From: Grifola frondosa
Taxonomy: Eukaryota; Basidiomycota; Agaricomycetes; Polyporales; Grifolaceae
Length of the DNA stretch: 64,000 bases
Assembly (NCBI GenBank): GCA_001683735.1
Contig: LUGG01000001.1
Coordinates: 124,001-188,000 of the forward strand
Direction: 5' to 3'
Positions 36,628 through 48,833 of the stretch are shown piece after piece (the stretch's first letter is position 1; each line of letters starts with the position of its first letter). The translations under genes were made by a program, and so were the position numbers. The notes beneath the pieces were generated by a model, which saw nothing but the letters and a program-made list of their open reading frames with translations, searched no databases and was not told where the DNA came from.

Positions 36628-38762
36628 CTACGCTTTGAGGATACGCCTCGACGACCTCTTGCGCTGCCACGAGCATCGTGTCGTCAAAGCGGCGCGCAGT
36701 CAGCTGCAGGTTAATCGGGGCGCCAACACATCACCTCCGGATCGTCTGTGCCCCAGATTAGCGACCACCACACACACACAACACGAAAAGTATATCTGCA
36801 CGCACAGATCGAGTGGTTGTATGCGTCCGCCGGGCTTGCGGGCTGCGCAGTGGCATCCGCGACGTCGACGGCCGGGTCGACGGTGACACAGTGGGGAACA
36901 CGATGCCGGGGTAGTCGAGGAGGTTCCATATCGCGGTATACCTGCACACGCACCCCGCGTCAGTACCGCACCGCGAGACCAAGCGGCTACGCACCCCCAG
37001 TACTTGGCCGTGTCGTGCGGGTTAGCGGGTCCCGGGACGGCGGCGAGAGCACCACGTCGCAGCCCGCTGCGCGCCAATGGTCCGAATACTCCCTACGGAA
37101 AGCGTTGCGCCGCGCATGCAGCTGCGAGAAAGAAAGAATGAAAATGAGCGGTCTGACGGGGGCGCGGGGGTTGTGGGCGCATGACGACCGCCCAGAGCGA
37201 CGTCGCGTCGTGGTCCTGCGTATGCGGGGGCGAAATGACCCACTCCGTGAGCACGAGCGCGTCCTCACCGCCCGCCGCGAGCTGTGCGCGGATCGCCTTC
37301 CCACCGTCCTCGAAGTAGAGCTCGCGCTGCACGCACGTCAGTACCTGCAGCAGGACACGGGTGGAACGCGCACGATGATGTCGTAGCCTTCGCCGTGCTT
37401 GAGCGGTGCGAAGTCCACTATTTCGACCTCTGGCGATGCCGCGAGCTTCGCCTTGGCGGCGGCGAGTGCGCGCCGCATCGGCGGCTGTGGTGTCACGACC
37501 CCATCGTGCTCGATCACGCCGATCGCAGTTTCTTCGCGCCGCCCCACAGCGTGGTCGCGGCGGGGACCGTCCAAGGGAAAGGGTATAGCGCCGGGTAGCG
37601 CGCGGCGGGAGCGGCGCTTATGATAGCGCCGATGAAGAGTTGGATGTCTCGAGCCGAGCGACACATGGGGCCTGTCGCGGCGGGGAATCCGTCTTGCCCG
37701 TCTTCGCTGGGCGAGGGTGAGATGTTAAGCTGAAGTGGGAGGGATGAAGAGAGCTTACTAGAAGAGGTAGCCTTGTGTGGGAAGGATATTCTCGGTGGGT
37801 TTCATTCCGTAGATACCAACAGTTGGAGCAAGGGTTGCGGATGGATCCTCCGCCGTCGCTATGTATTGCTTGTGGTTAGAATGAGTGATGTGCAAAAGAG
37901 AACACTTGCCTTCCGACACCAATGCAGGATCCTTTGAGGGCGACGAGGGAGGCCTCACCTCCAGATGACCCTCCAGGAGTCAAGTTGGTTGTTATGGGGA
38001 TTGAGCTGTGTAGATCAGTCACAGATACCAGTCATGATATAGTGGTTTGCTCACAGTACGGCCGTACACCGAGTGTGTCTCTAGGTGCATGATGGACTGA
38101 GGCTGGTTTGTCTTGACATAGAAAACTACCAGCAACAAATCAAGACAATTCCAGCACAGCTGATGGTATTTTTACCAGTACCAAGACTTCGGAGGATGCT
38201 CGTCATGTCACAATCCTCCGCAGAGACCTCGACACTCGCGAGGAAGCCACCTGATGCCCATCTCCCTTTGATAGGCATATGGTCCTGTACTGCTGGTTCA
38301 GCTATGCCTACAGCCTGAGTAGAACAGACTCACCTTGATCGAAATAGGAAGACCGTGCAAGGGACCGATGACCTTTCCTTCGCGCTTAAAGTACTCGTCG
38401 AGTTCTTTCGCGCGTGCAATGCCCTCATCGAGAAAGAAGTCTGTCAAGCACGATACAAGCTGGTGTGCGATGGCGGCGCGCTTCCCGAACGCCGTGACGG
38501 TCTCGACTGCGGTGAGCTCCCCTGCCGCGATCTTCTGACAGATAGCGGTGGCGTCGAGTTCGGTGATCGCGAGCTCGGCCGCGCTGAGGAGACCGCAGGA
38601 AGCTGGAATTCCGGTGACGTCGAGCGGGAGATTGTCGAGCACCGATGGTGGAAGACGAAGATCGGCGGGTATCTGAGCGTTCAGACGGGCCTTGAGAGCG
38701 GTGGCCTTTGCGAGGTAGCTGGGATTGCCGGAGGCGATCTCTGGGATTGGGATGGCAGACAT
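36628..38762 (-). pseudogene. Amidase signature-family enzyme, copy 2 (broken)
   Basis: The first exon is intact from the ATG at 38762 through VTAFGKRAAIAHQLVSCLTD to PLHGLPISIK at the GT border near 38332. The next exons read VFYVKTNQPQSIMHLETHSV and LNPHN, but one extra base just before the Gly-Ser loop (about 37988) shifts the frame, and one extra C near the 3' end (about 36650) shifts the last exon. Later exons include KLRIGVIEHDGVVTPQPPMR and RELYFEDGGKAIRAQLAAGG. Breaks differ from those in copy 1, so the copies decayed independently or carry separate sequence errors. Function would be amide hydrolysis. Confidence 0.83.
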
Positions 38763-38822
38763 GGCGGGAGAGTCGATGGACGTCTGAGACCTTGAGAGCT
38801 CGAGGCCTTTATCGTTGTTTCT

Positions 38823-39384
38823 CTCTACGTGAACATCTGGCTAAGAATAAGACTGTCAAACAAGATGGCCGCACCGGTGGTCTTGTGCAGCCATATCGAC
38901 TGAACTTCTCGGTCAACCGTGACCATATGCTCAAAGGCAAGAAGAGCTAACCCGCGCATTCAGTTAGCTAAAAATACCTCCAAATTCGAGATGTATTCCT
39001 CACCAGCAGTTGCATAAGCACAGTGGTCGTTGGCAAAGCTACATCGTGAGAGTCTGCGTCAACGACTGCATGCAAATACTATAAGAAGTGAATCAATGCA
39101 ATAAAGCTCACAAGCTCTTCTACAATGCCACAATGGTGTTAGCGGCATCTGCATTAGATGACGTAGCTATTAGATATTCGTAGCGGCGGGCGTACCAGTC
39201 CCCAACTCAGAGGCTTATGAGGTGTAAAATGGATGACTTCCCGTAAATAAGTGTTCAGCATCTAGCAGACTTTTTGGTCCCAAAGGTGTTGATAGCCCGT
39301 CGACGTCGAAACGAAGCGAAAGCACACGGCGATATCTGTCCCTGCCTGTATCTCTACGTAAACATCTGCCTAAGAATAAGACTG
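38823..39384 (+). repeat. Insert flanked by 33-bp direct repeats
   Basis: CTCTACGTGAACATCTGGCT (38823, continuing to 38855) recurs at 39352-39384 with 31 of 33 bases the same. The pair brackets most of the extra sequence found upstream of amidase copy 2 but not copy 1. No coding content is seen between the repeats. Confidence 0.7.
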
Positions 39385-39660
39385 CGCTAGGTGTCAACAT
39401 TATGAAGTGTATTCATTATTTACCTAATCGTGTGTTACTTTCTCACGTCCAAACGACTTCGCTGAGTTCTGCACGTATCGATCTGGACAATTAAACCTTC
39501 GTCCAGTTATCTGATGGAGGGCTCGGAATGAAGTTGCAATCTGTTCAGCGTGACCTGGGCAGCTGTTCACGTCCGCCTCAGGACCGCTGTTAGAGTGCGT
39601 TCGGCAGAAGATAGAAGAGCTCCCGCTAGCATCTCCTAGCATCTGCAATGATAACATGCG

Positions 39661-40684
39661 ACCATAAGTACGAAGCGGGAGAACAGCAGCAGCAGTGCAC
39701 AGCAGTCGCGCGCACAGCTGATCAACATTTTCGGGTCTTCATATCACAAACTTCCTTTTGCGGAGTGCCCCTGGTCGATCAATATTAATTGTAGGCGCCA
39801 TTTCAATTTGCTCAGAAACCACGCGGTACTTGCCCTCCTCCTTTCTTAACTCCTCCAAAGCTCATGTAAATCTGTTGATACGCTGCAAACGAACTCGTGA
39901 GTAACGCAGGATTCTCAGCACGGCGTTTCAATGACGTTCCTCCAGAAATTCTGTCACATGGCGCTCATGCCGTAGATATGAACGAAGTCTGTCACGATTC
40001 TCTGAACTTTTCAGTAACACAATATTAGAACAAACGCTGTGTCGAATAAGCGAGGTCTAGGCTGCAGAGTTTGGTCAAACGATACGTCGCTACGACGATA
40101 CGCAGATTGTCGCATTTATCGCCTCTCGATCAAGATCGAAAAAAATATGCATTTCAGACTTAGCGACTCCTGGTTAGCGCTGTCTGTTAATAGTGAGGTC
40201 CCGGCAAAGCACTACTTCATCTTCCCCGTGATGCCTCGACTCTATCATCTTCTATCTATCGCCTCCCCTATGACCTCAATTTTTTTTCTTATCAAGGAGT
40301 TCCAGGGAGTTCCGCTGGAACATTTGGGCGATAACCGCTGGCCGTAGGGCCCTGCCGACTCCGATGCATGTCTCTTCGGAATCAATATATTCGAGTGCAT
40401 TGTTGTCGCCCCATGTAAGTGCCATGTAGGTGTAGAGGAATGTATCAGGAAAGCCTGCGACAACAAAGTCTCACATGGTCAATTTGGCTAATCAATGGGA
40501 GATAACGTCGATTGGAAGATCACGCAGCCCTATCGAGCCCTCTTTGGGATAGACTGCTTCACCGATGCGCTTCGTTTCGGTTTAGAATATCAAATTCAGA
40601 ACATTTCCTGGTGTTTCCAGGGTCCCCGTGATAGACTCCCGACATATATGAAGGACTCACAAAGTTTCATACTCGAGGTCGACG
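39661..40684. other. Intergenic region before the MFS gene
   Basis: No supported gene. Short frames are random-looking. A T-run (40278-40285) and the pyrimidine-poor leader before 40685 are the only local features. The last 200 bases are the transporter promoter. Confidence 0.5.
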
Positions 40685-43012
40685 ATGGCTACCCAAGACT
40701 TGCCCATCCCTGGCTCCGTGTACCTCGTGGACGTCCGCGAGAAGGCCCCTCTTGCTCATGCTGGGAGTGACCACACTATCGTCCTCAGTCCCACTCCCTC
40801 CGACGATGTCAATGACCCGCTCAACTGGCCCAGGTGGCGCAAGATCATGGCCATCTCTTGCGTCTTTGTCTGTAAGTTGCGAATCACGTCTTGCTCCATC
40901 TGTCTCTCTGATCACTCCCACTCTCAGACATTACTACCAGCGGTATTGGCGCGTGCTCCATCTATTCTATCCTTCAGCCCATCTCAGATGACACCGGCAT
41001 TCCTCTCTCAACTTTGAACGCCGGCACTGGATACAGTGCGTCATCAGCCTTCTTTAATGCTTCGAAGCCTCTAACCCCGTGTCAACAGTGTTCCTGCGTA
41101 AGGCTTAGTTCATCCTTTACAGAATTAACCTAGCTTAATCTGGCGTCGATCATGATATCTCTGCAGTCCTTGGTTGGGGAGCACTCTTCAACGGTCCTAT
41201 CGCGCTTGCTTATGGTAAACGGGGAATCTACATCATATCTCTACTTGGAAACATGGTAACGATTTCTGCCTGATCGACGTTACGAATCGTTCTGACGACT
41301 ATTTATTTGCTAGTGCATGTGCATATGGGCGCCATTTATTAAGACGGAAGGCCAATGGTATGTGTCTTATCAAATTGCGGACAACTCTAATTTTTGACCA
41401 TACTGTTCGTGCAGGCTTGCGAGCAAGGTCCTGCAAGGCTTCTTGAACACACCGATCGAATCTCTATGCGAAGTATCGATAGCAGATGTGGTATGTCTCA
41501 ACTGTCAACTTGCCATCCAACGACGTTCTGATGAATCCAACAGTTCTTCGCGCACGAAAGAGGGACTTGGATCGGACTGTACACGCTGTTCCTCTTCGGC
41601 TCGAACTACCTCGCGCCGGTCCTCGCTGGGGTGAGCTCGGCATCGGTCTCCGTTCCTAACTTCACTGACCCGACTTGTTGTAGTTCATTTACGATGGACA
41701 AGGATGGCATTGGGTCATGTGGTGGAGCGCCATAATCAACGCGGGCGGTGCTATCTTCCTGTTCTTCTTCATGGAAGAGGTCCGCATCTGAAACGCCGCA
41801 TGCCAATATCCGCTGACTTAGTCTCGTAGACGACCTATACCCGGAAGAAGTCTGAGGCTGCCGAGAGGCACGAGGCAGACAAGCTGGCCGACGACCGCGA
41901 GAAGTCCGCTATCGAAATGAACGTCGATGCAAGCTCCAAGAAGGCTTCGTTCGACGAAGCCAGCAGCGTGACGGGGTCTCTGAAGGCGCCGGACGGCCGC
42001 ACGCTTGTCGGGACACCGAAGACTTACCTGCAGCGCCTCGCGGTATTCAACACGAAGTACACGGACCTGCGCACGCTGTTCACAATGGTGTGGCGCCCCG
42101 TGATCCTGATGCGCTTCCCGTCGTCTTCTGGCAAGTGCTGCGTCCCTACTTCCGGACGGCTGCTGACATGCGGTCGACAGGGCCGGGTTCTCGTACGGAA
42201 CGTGTCTGGTGTGGTACAACGTGCTGAACGCAACGGCATCGCTCATCCTCAGCGCGCCGCCATACAACTTCCGCGCGAGCTTCGTCGGGCTCTGCTACAT
42301 CGGGCCCATCATCGGCGTCATCTTCAGGTGCGTGGTGCGCTCGCTCACGAACAGCAGGCCGCGCGCTGACACCTGACACGCGGCCGCAGTTCGCTCTACA
42401 GCGGGTGGCTGAGCGACAAGTTCGTGCTGGCGATGGCGCGGCGCAACGGCGGCGTGCGCGAGCCGGAGCACCGGCTGTGGCTGATGATTGTGTGTGTGCT
42501 GTTGTGCCCCGCGTCGCTGATCCTGTGGGGTGTTGGCGCGTCGCGCGGGGTCAGCTGGGGCGGGCTCGTCGTGGGCATGGGCATCATCGCGTGCTCGACC
42601 GGTGTGGGCTCCGCGCTGTCGCTCGGGTACGCGCTTGACTCGTACAAGGACTTGAGCGGGGAGGTGATGATGACCATCATCATCGTTCGGGTGAGTGCCC
42701 TGCGTTGTCTGTGCCATATGGGACTTTTGTGCTGACATCGCGCGCTCGCAGAACACGCTGTCCTTCGCTATTGTGAGTACGTGTGTGTGTGCGTGGGAGG
42801 TGTGCTAACTGTTTCTTGTTGCGATGCAGGGGTACGGAATCACGCCGTGGCTGCACATGGGCCTGCAGAACACGTTCATCACGGCGGCGTTCGTCGGACT
42901 CGCGGTCACGCTGACGTTCCTCATCGTCATCCGGTTCGGCAAGGGCTGGCGGGCGAGCAGCAAGGAGCTGTATTGGAGCTACGTCGCGACCAGCTCTGGC
43001 ATAGCGCATTAA
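40685..43012 (+). CDS. MFS transporter, DHA1-like
   Basis: Thirteen exons join in frame to 546 residues with the start NDPLNWPRWRKIMAISCVFV typical of fungal drug:H+ antiporter-type MFS carriers. Twelve membrane segments are expected: helices in exons 1-8 (for example FLFGSNYLAPVLAGFIYDG) and 10-13 (LWLMIVCVLLCPASLILWGV and FVGLAVTLTFLIVIRF), split by a charged central loop (KKSEAAERHEADKLADDREK). The motif FIYDGQGWHWVMWW ends helix 5-6. Exon 3 has only nine bases (41089-41097) and is needed to close the frame. The substrate cannot be told from sequence. All junctions are GT-AG. Confidence 0.93.
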
Positions 43013-43440
43013 ATATTTGTGGGGCTGCTGTTCTACTTAGCTGGTGTTGTTTTCATAGATGTACGCAGATAAATTACTTGACATGTTTGGCTGTTTTAAA
43101 ACGATGTGCGATGTCGGGATTAATCGGTTGTTCGCATTTCTATTGAGACAGTGACTGAATATTTGAGATCACTTTTGATCCTAACAAATGCGAATGCAGA
43201 TGATGAGTGGCTCGGTTTTGGAGTCAAAAAAGGAGTCACTTGTCGCTTGTGGCGCCCGTATCATCTAGATCTGGTGCACGTGAGATGCGCTCTTTGCCCC
43301 ATGCGGCAATCCCGCCTCCCGACGGTCCCGACACATTTAGAACCCCGAATCAGTTGACTCAAACCTCGACGTGTCTCCGACTACAAATACACGCGTCGAC
43401 GCCCTCCGTTCTCATTTCAATCTTCTTTGTTTTCTCTAAC

Positions 43441-46400
43441 ATGCCTCCAAGGAAGAAAGCTGTAGCTGCCGACGCGTCTGTCAGTGATCAACCAGCACGG
43501 GCCACACGAGCCAGCACTAGGAAGGCTTCTGCGTCACAGCAGCCGGCTGCTGTGACAGCATCGCAAACTAATGCCGCGCCAGCAGCACAGGCGAAGGATG
43601 CGCCGAAATCCAAGGCAAAGGTTGCACCAACATCGAAAGGAAAGGCTAAGAGAACACGTCCTGAGTCTGACGACGACAACAACAGCGACCAGCCAGACAC
43701 TAAGAAGGCGAAAGCTGATGATAATGCTGACGCTGCCTCCTCTAGCAAGAAAGATGTCTCTCCTCCGAAGATGGTACGCCACAATGGGTTCATATCATTC
43801 ACTACCAAGTTAAGTCATAGTAGGTGACCGTGATCAAAAGAGGTGCAGCTCCTGTCGACGCGCTCTCTGGTTATATCGGTGAGTGTTGCCATGCTACGTT
43901 GCACAGCTGGTGAACGCGCATTTAATTGTGAGCAGACACCCATCAGGTACTCTCCAATGCCGAAGGCATCTGGGATGCCATGCTGAACCAAACAGACTAC
44001 GGCAAGAACGCGAACAAGTGCGCATGTTTCTAAAATTACTGTCGCTATACTCACTGGTACATTGTCAGATTCTACGTCATTCAGGTGTTGCACGCCATCG
44101 GAAACACGACCGATAGTATTCTCTTCACGCGCTGGGGACGAGTGGGCGAAAACGGGCAAAGCATGAAGAAGGTAGAGTTCGCGTTGGCGCATCATCACAT
44201 GTAGGTTGAAAATGATTATTGATATAGGGACCGTTTTCACATACAACTGCGGTGAGCGAATTCAAGAAACAGTTCAAAGCAAAGACAGGCGTTGCATGGG
44301 AGCAAAGACACGGCATGATCGCCAAGAAAGGTGAGCATCGAATGAACTCATCACACAGCGAAAGCACGCTTAGGGTGTAATTGGCTATGCAGGGAAATAT
44401 ACATGGCTCGGTGAGTTGTTTACTCGGCATTACTGACTTTCTCGGGTTGTTGAAGCGGCCATATCCAGAGCGATCTTTTGATGATGAAGAAGACCCGAAG
44501 GAAGAGAAGGGGAAAGAGAAATCTGACGAAGGAGAGTCTCCGGAGTCAGAGAAGATACCGGACTGTACTCTTGCCGCAGAAATCCAGGTCTGTCTTTACC
44601 TTCACCAAAGTGAGATGTTCTAATAGGCAACGGACAGACTCTGTGCAGGCTTATATTCTCTTCGAAGTAAGTTGCTCGCAATTCTGCAAGTCATTAATAA
44701 TGATGTTTCCTCAGACTAATTGAAGCTCATCTGTCGTCCATGAACTATGACGCCAATAAACTTCCCCTCGGTAATTGCGATAGTCGTCTATCGGTGATTC
44801 AATGAATTATGTATACTTATTTTTCTACAGGGAAGCTTGCAAAGTCTACTATTCTTAATGGATTTGCGGCTTTAAAGGTATTGTCCTCAGCAAATCTTTC
44901 ATGTGCTTATAGCTAACATTTAGTACTCAGGCTCTATCCGAGGTACTCTCCCAGCCCGATGGAGACATCGCAGAGCAACTAGGAGGATATCGCACAGCTG
45001 TGGAGGACCTCACTGGAAGATATTACTCGTGAGTGGTCATCGTAACAGATTTTCGGGACACCACCACTGAGGTTGTCTCCTCACAGCATCATTCCTCACG
45101 CCTTTGGGAGGAACAGACCTACCGTAATCGACTCCCTTGACTTGCTAAAGAGAGTAAGTGTGTCAATTGCTGTCTGACTCTATTACCGACATTTTCGTCT
45201 CAGGAACTAGAGCTCGTAGACGCGCTTGGCGATATGGTCAGTCCCTCTAAATAGCATCATTACACCATGCTAAAGTACCGTATCATTACAGGAAGTCGCG
45301 TCGAAGCTCATTGCCTCCGCGATCCCGAAGGACAAGCACGGGCAGGCGATCAACCCTATTGATGCTCACTTCCGCTCTCTGCGCCTGTCCGTGATGGATC
45401 CCATCACAAGGGACAGCAGGGAGTTTGCAGCATTACAGGCGTATGCGCACGACACGCACGGCGTGACGCACCAGTACTATCGAGTTGAAGTACAACAGGC
45501 GTTCCGTGTAGAAAGGTTGGTTTGGGATTCTAGTATTTATATTATGCATGACGCTGATAAATGATGCAGGCAAGAGGAGACCGATGCCTGGATGAAGTCC
45601 GGGTTCCATCAACTTGCGGATGGCGAACGTTTGCTGCTCTGGCACGGTTCTCGTACGACTAACTTTGCGGGTGAGTTGGATGAGGTAGCCTCCGATGAAC
45701 CGGTGTTTTCATCCCTATAATCATTCCGCTAGGTATCCTGAAGCAGGGATTGCGTATTGCCCTCCAGAAGGTATGTCTTTCTTGTCGATTATTATATATT
45801 ATTTGACTAATTTATGTCGTAGCTCCCGCTACCGGTAAGCATAATTTCCGGTGACAATGAAAGTACAATTTCTCAGTCTGCGCAGGGTATATGTTCGGAA
45901 AGGGTGTTTACTTCGCCGATGTGAGCCCCTATAAAGAAAAGCCTATGCCCTTATGACATTGACATTTTGGTACCTTCCAGATGATGTCCAAAGTATGTGC
46001 TGTGTTGTGTCTCTAATCTCGTCGCTGAATACATTTCAGTCTGCAAACTATTGCTAGCTGGGTAAGCGAATGCGTGCTTCTCCAGGCAACAACGCTGATC
46101 AGTCTCTTTAGTCTGAGCGACAACACAGGCTTGCTCCTTCTATGCGAAGTAGCAGCAAAGCCGTTCTTTGAGCAACAAGGTGCAAATTACAAGGCAAATG
46201 TGGATTGCAAGGCAGCCAACAAGCTGTGCGCATTATGCTCTCGCGATGAATGCCTCCTAACGATGTTGCTCTGATCTAGGTGCACGAAAGGTATCGGTCG
46301 AACGCAGCCTGTTGAATGGCAGGACGCTGGCGAGACGTTGAACAACGATGCATTGCGTGGCTGTCATATGCCGAAGGGCCCTGGCCAGGATGTCTCCAAT

Positions 46401-46541
46401 CCAGGCTACCTGCAGTACAACGAGGTTTGTGTATTGCCCACTGTTTAGTGCGCGTAATTGAGACCTTCTCTTCTGCAGTATATCGTGTACGATCCTTCGC
46501 AAATTCGGCTTCGATACCTGTTGATGGTCAAGATGGGATAA
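43441..46541 (+). CDS. Poly(ADP-ribose) polymerase (WGR + PARP catalytic)
   Basis: The N-terminus is Lys/Ala-rich with KRTRPESDDD and suits a DNA-binding nuclear tail. A WGR domain follows (FYVIQ, TRWGRVGENGQ, about 44068-44300), then the regulatory helix domain (LSSMNYDANKLPLGKLAKST, about 44730-45250) and the catalytic domain with His in LLLWHGSRTTNF, Tyr in GKGVYFADMMSKSANYC and Glu in the YNEYIVYD block, the H-Y-E triad of PARPs. It resembles PARP2-type enzymes that mark chromatin at DNA breaks. Two single-base losses appear, at about 45760 (GCCCTCC where GCCCCTCC keeps the frame) and at 46054-46057 (TGCTAG, a stop). They may be assembly errors. Confidence 0.85.
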
Positions 46542-46681
46542 TTGGCCAGCACAGTCATGCGATTTCAGCAGTCAGCGTTCAGAAGGATTTCATAGCTATC
46601 TATCGGATCCTGAGGCCTGATGTAGTAAATTAACACGATCGTATACATAACTCCGACTCGTACATGTGTGAATAAACCCTT

Positions 46682-48595
46682 TCAGTCGACACGTCTCCGC
46701 TTATTGCCATGGTCATGATCAACTTCTGAACGCTCTCTTGACCGTCGCCGCTCCTTCCTATAGTCTCCCTCCCGCCACCTATCTCGTCTGGGTGATCTCG
46801 ACCTGGATCTCGAGAACGACCGCCGACGCGAGTCTTGATCTCTATCACCATACCTGTCCCTAGTACGGGCATAATTATCCCGCCGATCTCTCTGTGCTCG
46901 TCTGTCACCGTCATCTTCTCGATAGTGGTCATCAGGTCGCCATCTGTGCCTATCATCGCCGTCAACTCTTCGCTCGCCGCGTGGGGCCCCATCCTCGCGG
47001 TCCCGATCTCGCCACGAGCTCCGCCCACCCTCCTTTTCACCATCCTTCCTAGGTCCCGAACCCCATTGGCGTGAACCGGTCGGTGCGCTGTTCGCACCTG
47101 TAACCATCCGGCCAGGCGGAAGGTCCTTATTTTGAGGACAATCTATGATCGGAATTTGTACATTAATAATCATATAGATATGCGTAAGATGCACGTACCC
47201 TTCTTGAGATGAGGCCCGCCACACAAGAAGCAGCCCCCCTGCGGTAGACGTACCGCCTGCTTTTACAGGCGCGATGCCGCCAAATCCACCACTCACAATA
47301 GTCGTGTCCTGGTCTAGCAAATGTGTGTACTTCGTCCGACTGCGCTTGCCGAAGTTCTTGACTTGCATGACTTGCGGGAGGAGAGACACATCAATGGTTG
47401 ACTCGGTGGCCTCAGTGTAGTCGTGGCGTGTGAGAATCTCCTCATCCTGTGGAACAAATCTGGTTAAAGAGTAATCGTGAGACAAACAAGATCGCACGGA
47501 CCTGGTGGAACGCGCCCTTATGCCAGTATTTTTGGAGGAACTTTTGCTGTCCTTTAGGCTTCTCCTTGCGCAATTGCTCAGCCCGCTCCATGTCTTCTTT
47601 CAGCCGCTGCTCCTCTGGCAATGCCCCGCCGCGTTCGACCTCCTCACGTTCGCGCTCTCGCTGCATTTCTTCCTCCTTGTCGCGTTTGATCCGCGCGAGC
47701 TCGCGCAGACGCCACTCCTCGAACTCGGCAGTAGGGTCCAACCCATCCGAGTCATCCACATCTGGTACTTCCTCTTCTTTCTCTTCTGCATGGCGCGTTC
47801 AGTGACACTAATAGAGACAAATGGAACTGCAAGAACTGAAGGCGTACTCTCTGCTAATTCGAACCTAATGCTCTCTGCGACCATGTCATGGCTTTGTTTC
47901 TTTCTCTCCTCAGCTTGGAGTTCCCTCTTCTTTAATGCTTCCTCGGTATCTTCGGCCATAGCCTCCTTCTCTGCTATTGTCGCACGGCCGCGTCTTCGAT
48001 ATGAAAATCATCTTGAGTAATATATTTGGTTGAGTACAAGTGCGAACATACTTTGGAACGAAGACAGGGCGAAACTGCAGCTTTGGCCGTTCTTCATCAG
48101 GTTCGGACTCTGTTTCGTATTCGCTAGACTAAGATATGAGGGGAATTAGTTGCAATATACATGGCAAGTGGAATCATACCTCCTCAGCCACACTCTTCTC
48201 TTCTTCCTCTTCCTCCTCCTCTTCTGTAGACCATGTCAACAAACTAGTGAAACCGAGCGTTCGATCACATACCCTCCTGCAACTCAATTTCCGTCCTTCC
48301 GGACTCCTGCTTTCCACCCACAATCACTCGTCCCTCCTTGGAGATGTTGACATCCCTTAGTGTGACATTGATCACCCTCGAACGCTTGAATTCCGCCTCT
48401 TGTCGCACTGTAAGCCCCTCCTCCTCTTACGCCCTCGATGAGAATATCGCCCTCTTCTGGCGCGGTCTCTTGTTGCTCTGCTTCGGAGCCATAATCAGAT
48501 TCGGACTCGCCGGCCTCGACACCCTTGGGGGCTTTGCCCTTCCAGTAACGTGCCGCAGGCCTAGGAAGACGAGGGGCGGGCTTTCGGGTAGACAT
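46682..48595 (-). CDS. MFAP1: MFAP1-family spliceosomal protein with zinc knuckle and RS/RD tail
   Basis: The start MSTRKPAPRLPRPAARYWKG and the core (KWLQKYWHKGAFHQ-type block, then DYTEATESTIDVSLLPQVMQ and VKNFGKRSRTKYTHLLDQDT) identify MFAP1, a B-complex spliceosome factor. After the core, a CCHC knuckle spans an intron (CFLCGGPHLKKDCP), followed by about 130 residues rich in Arg, Asp and Ser (RSRSRSPRRDRW) ending RRRVD. About seven introns are present. The first junction closes only with a very short 34-nt intron at 48397-48430, which is unusual. It ends 140 bases from the PARP stop, tail to tail. Confidence 0.88.
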
Positions 48596-48833
48596 CGAAA
48601 GTGAGAAAGGATTATAACCGCAAATTCAGCGCGCCAGGCACTAGAGCTGAGACCAGAGATAAGTTTGCTACCGGCAGAGAATGTGCAAGAGAAACACAGC
48701 TGTGTGATTAGACGCCCATGGACAGTAATTAAACCCATCACGTGCTAAGGGAGACGCGTCCTCGAGAGTCTTGACACCCGACGCCTACTACGAGCAGCCA
48801 CCGCATCTTTTCTTTCTAGCTCTCATCATCACA

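Larger units (their letters stand above)
36130..39660 (+). repeat. Amidase segmental duplication, copy 2
   Basis: This block matches 29625-32420 in the same orientation, with an extra segment of about 740 bases upstream of the gene (about 38830-39575). Matching resumes with TTCGGCAGAAGATAGAAGAG at about 39600. Confidence 0.85.

Noticed and set aside
42782..42800. GT-repeat run in the MFS gene as a possible microsatellite feature
   Set aside because: Short (about six units) and inside an intron, with no sign of a role.
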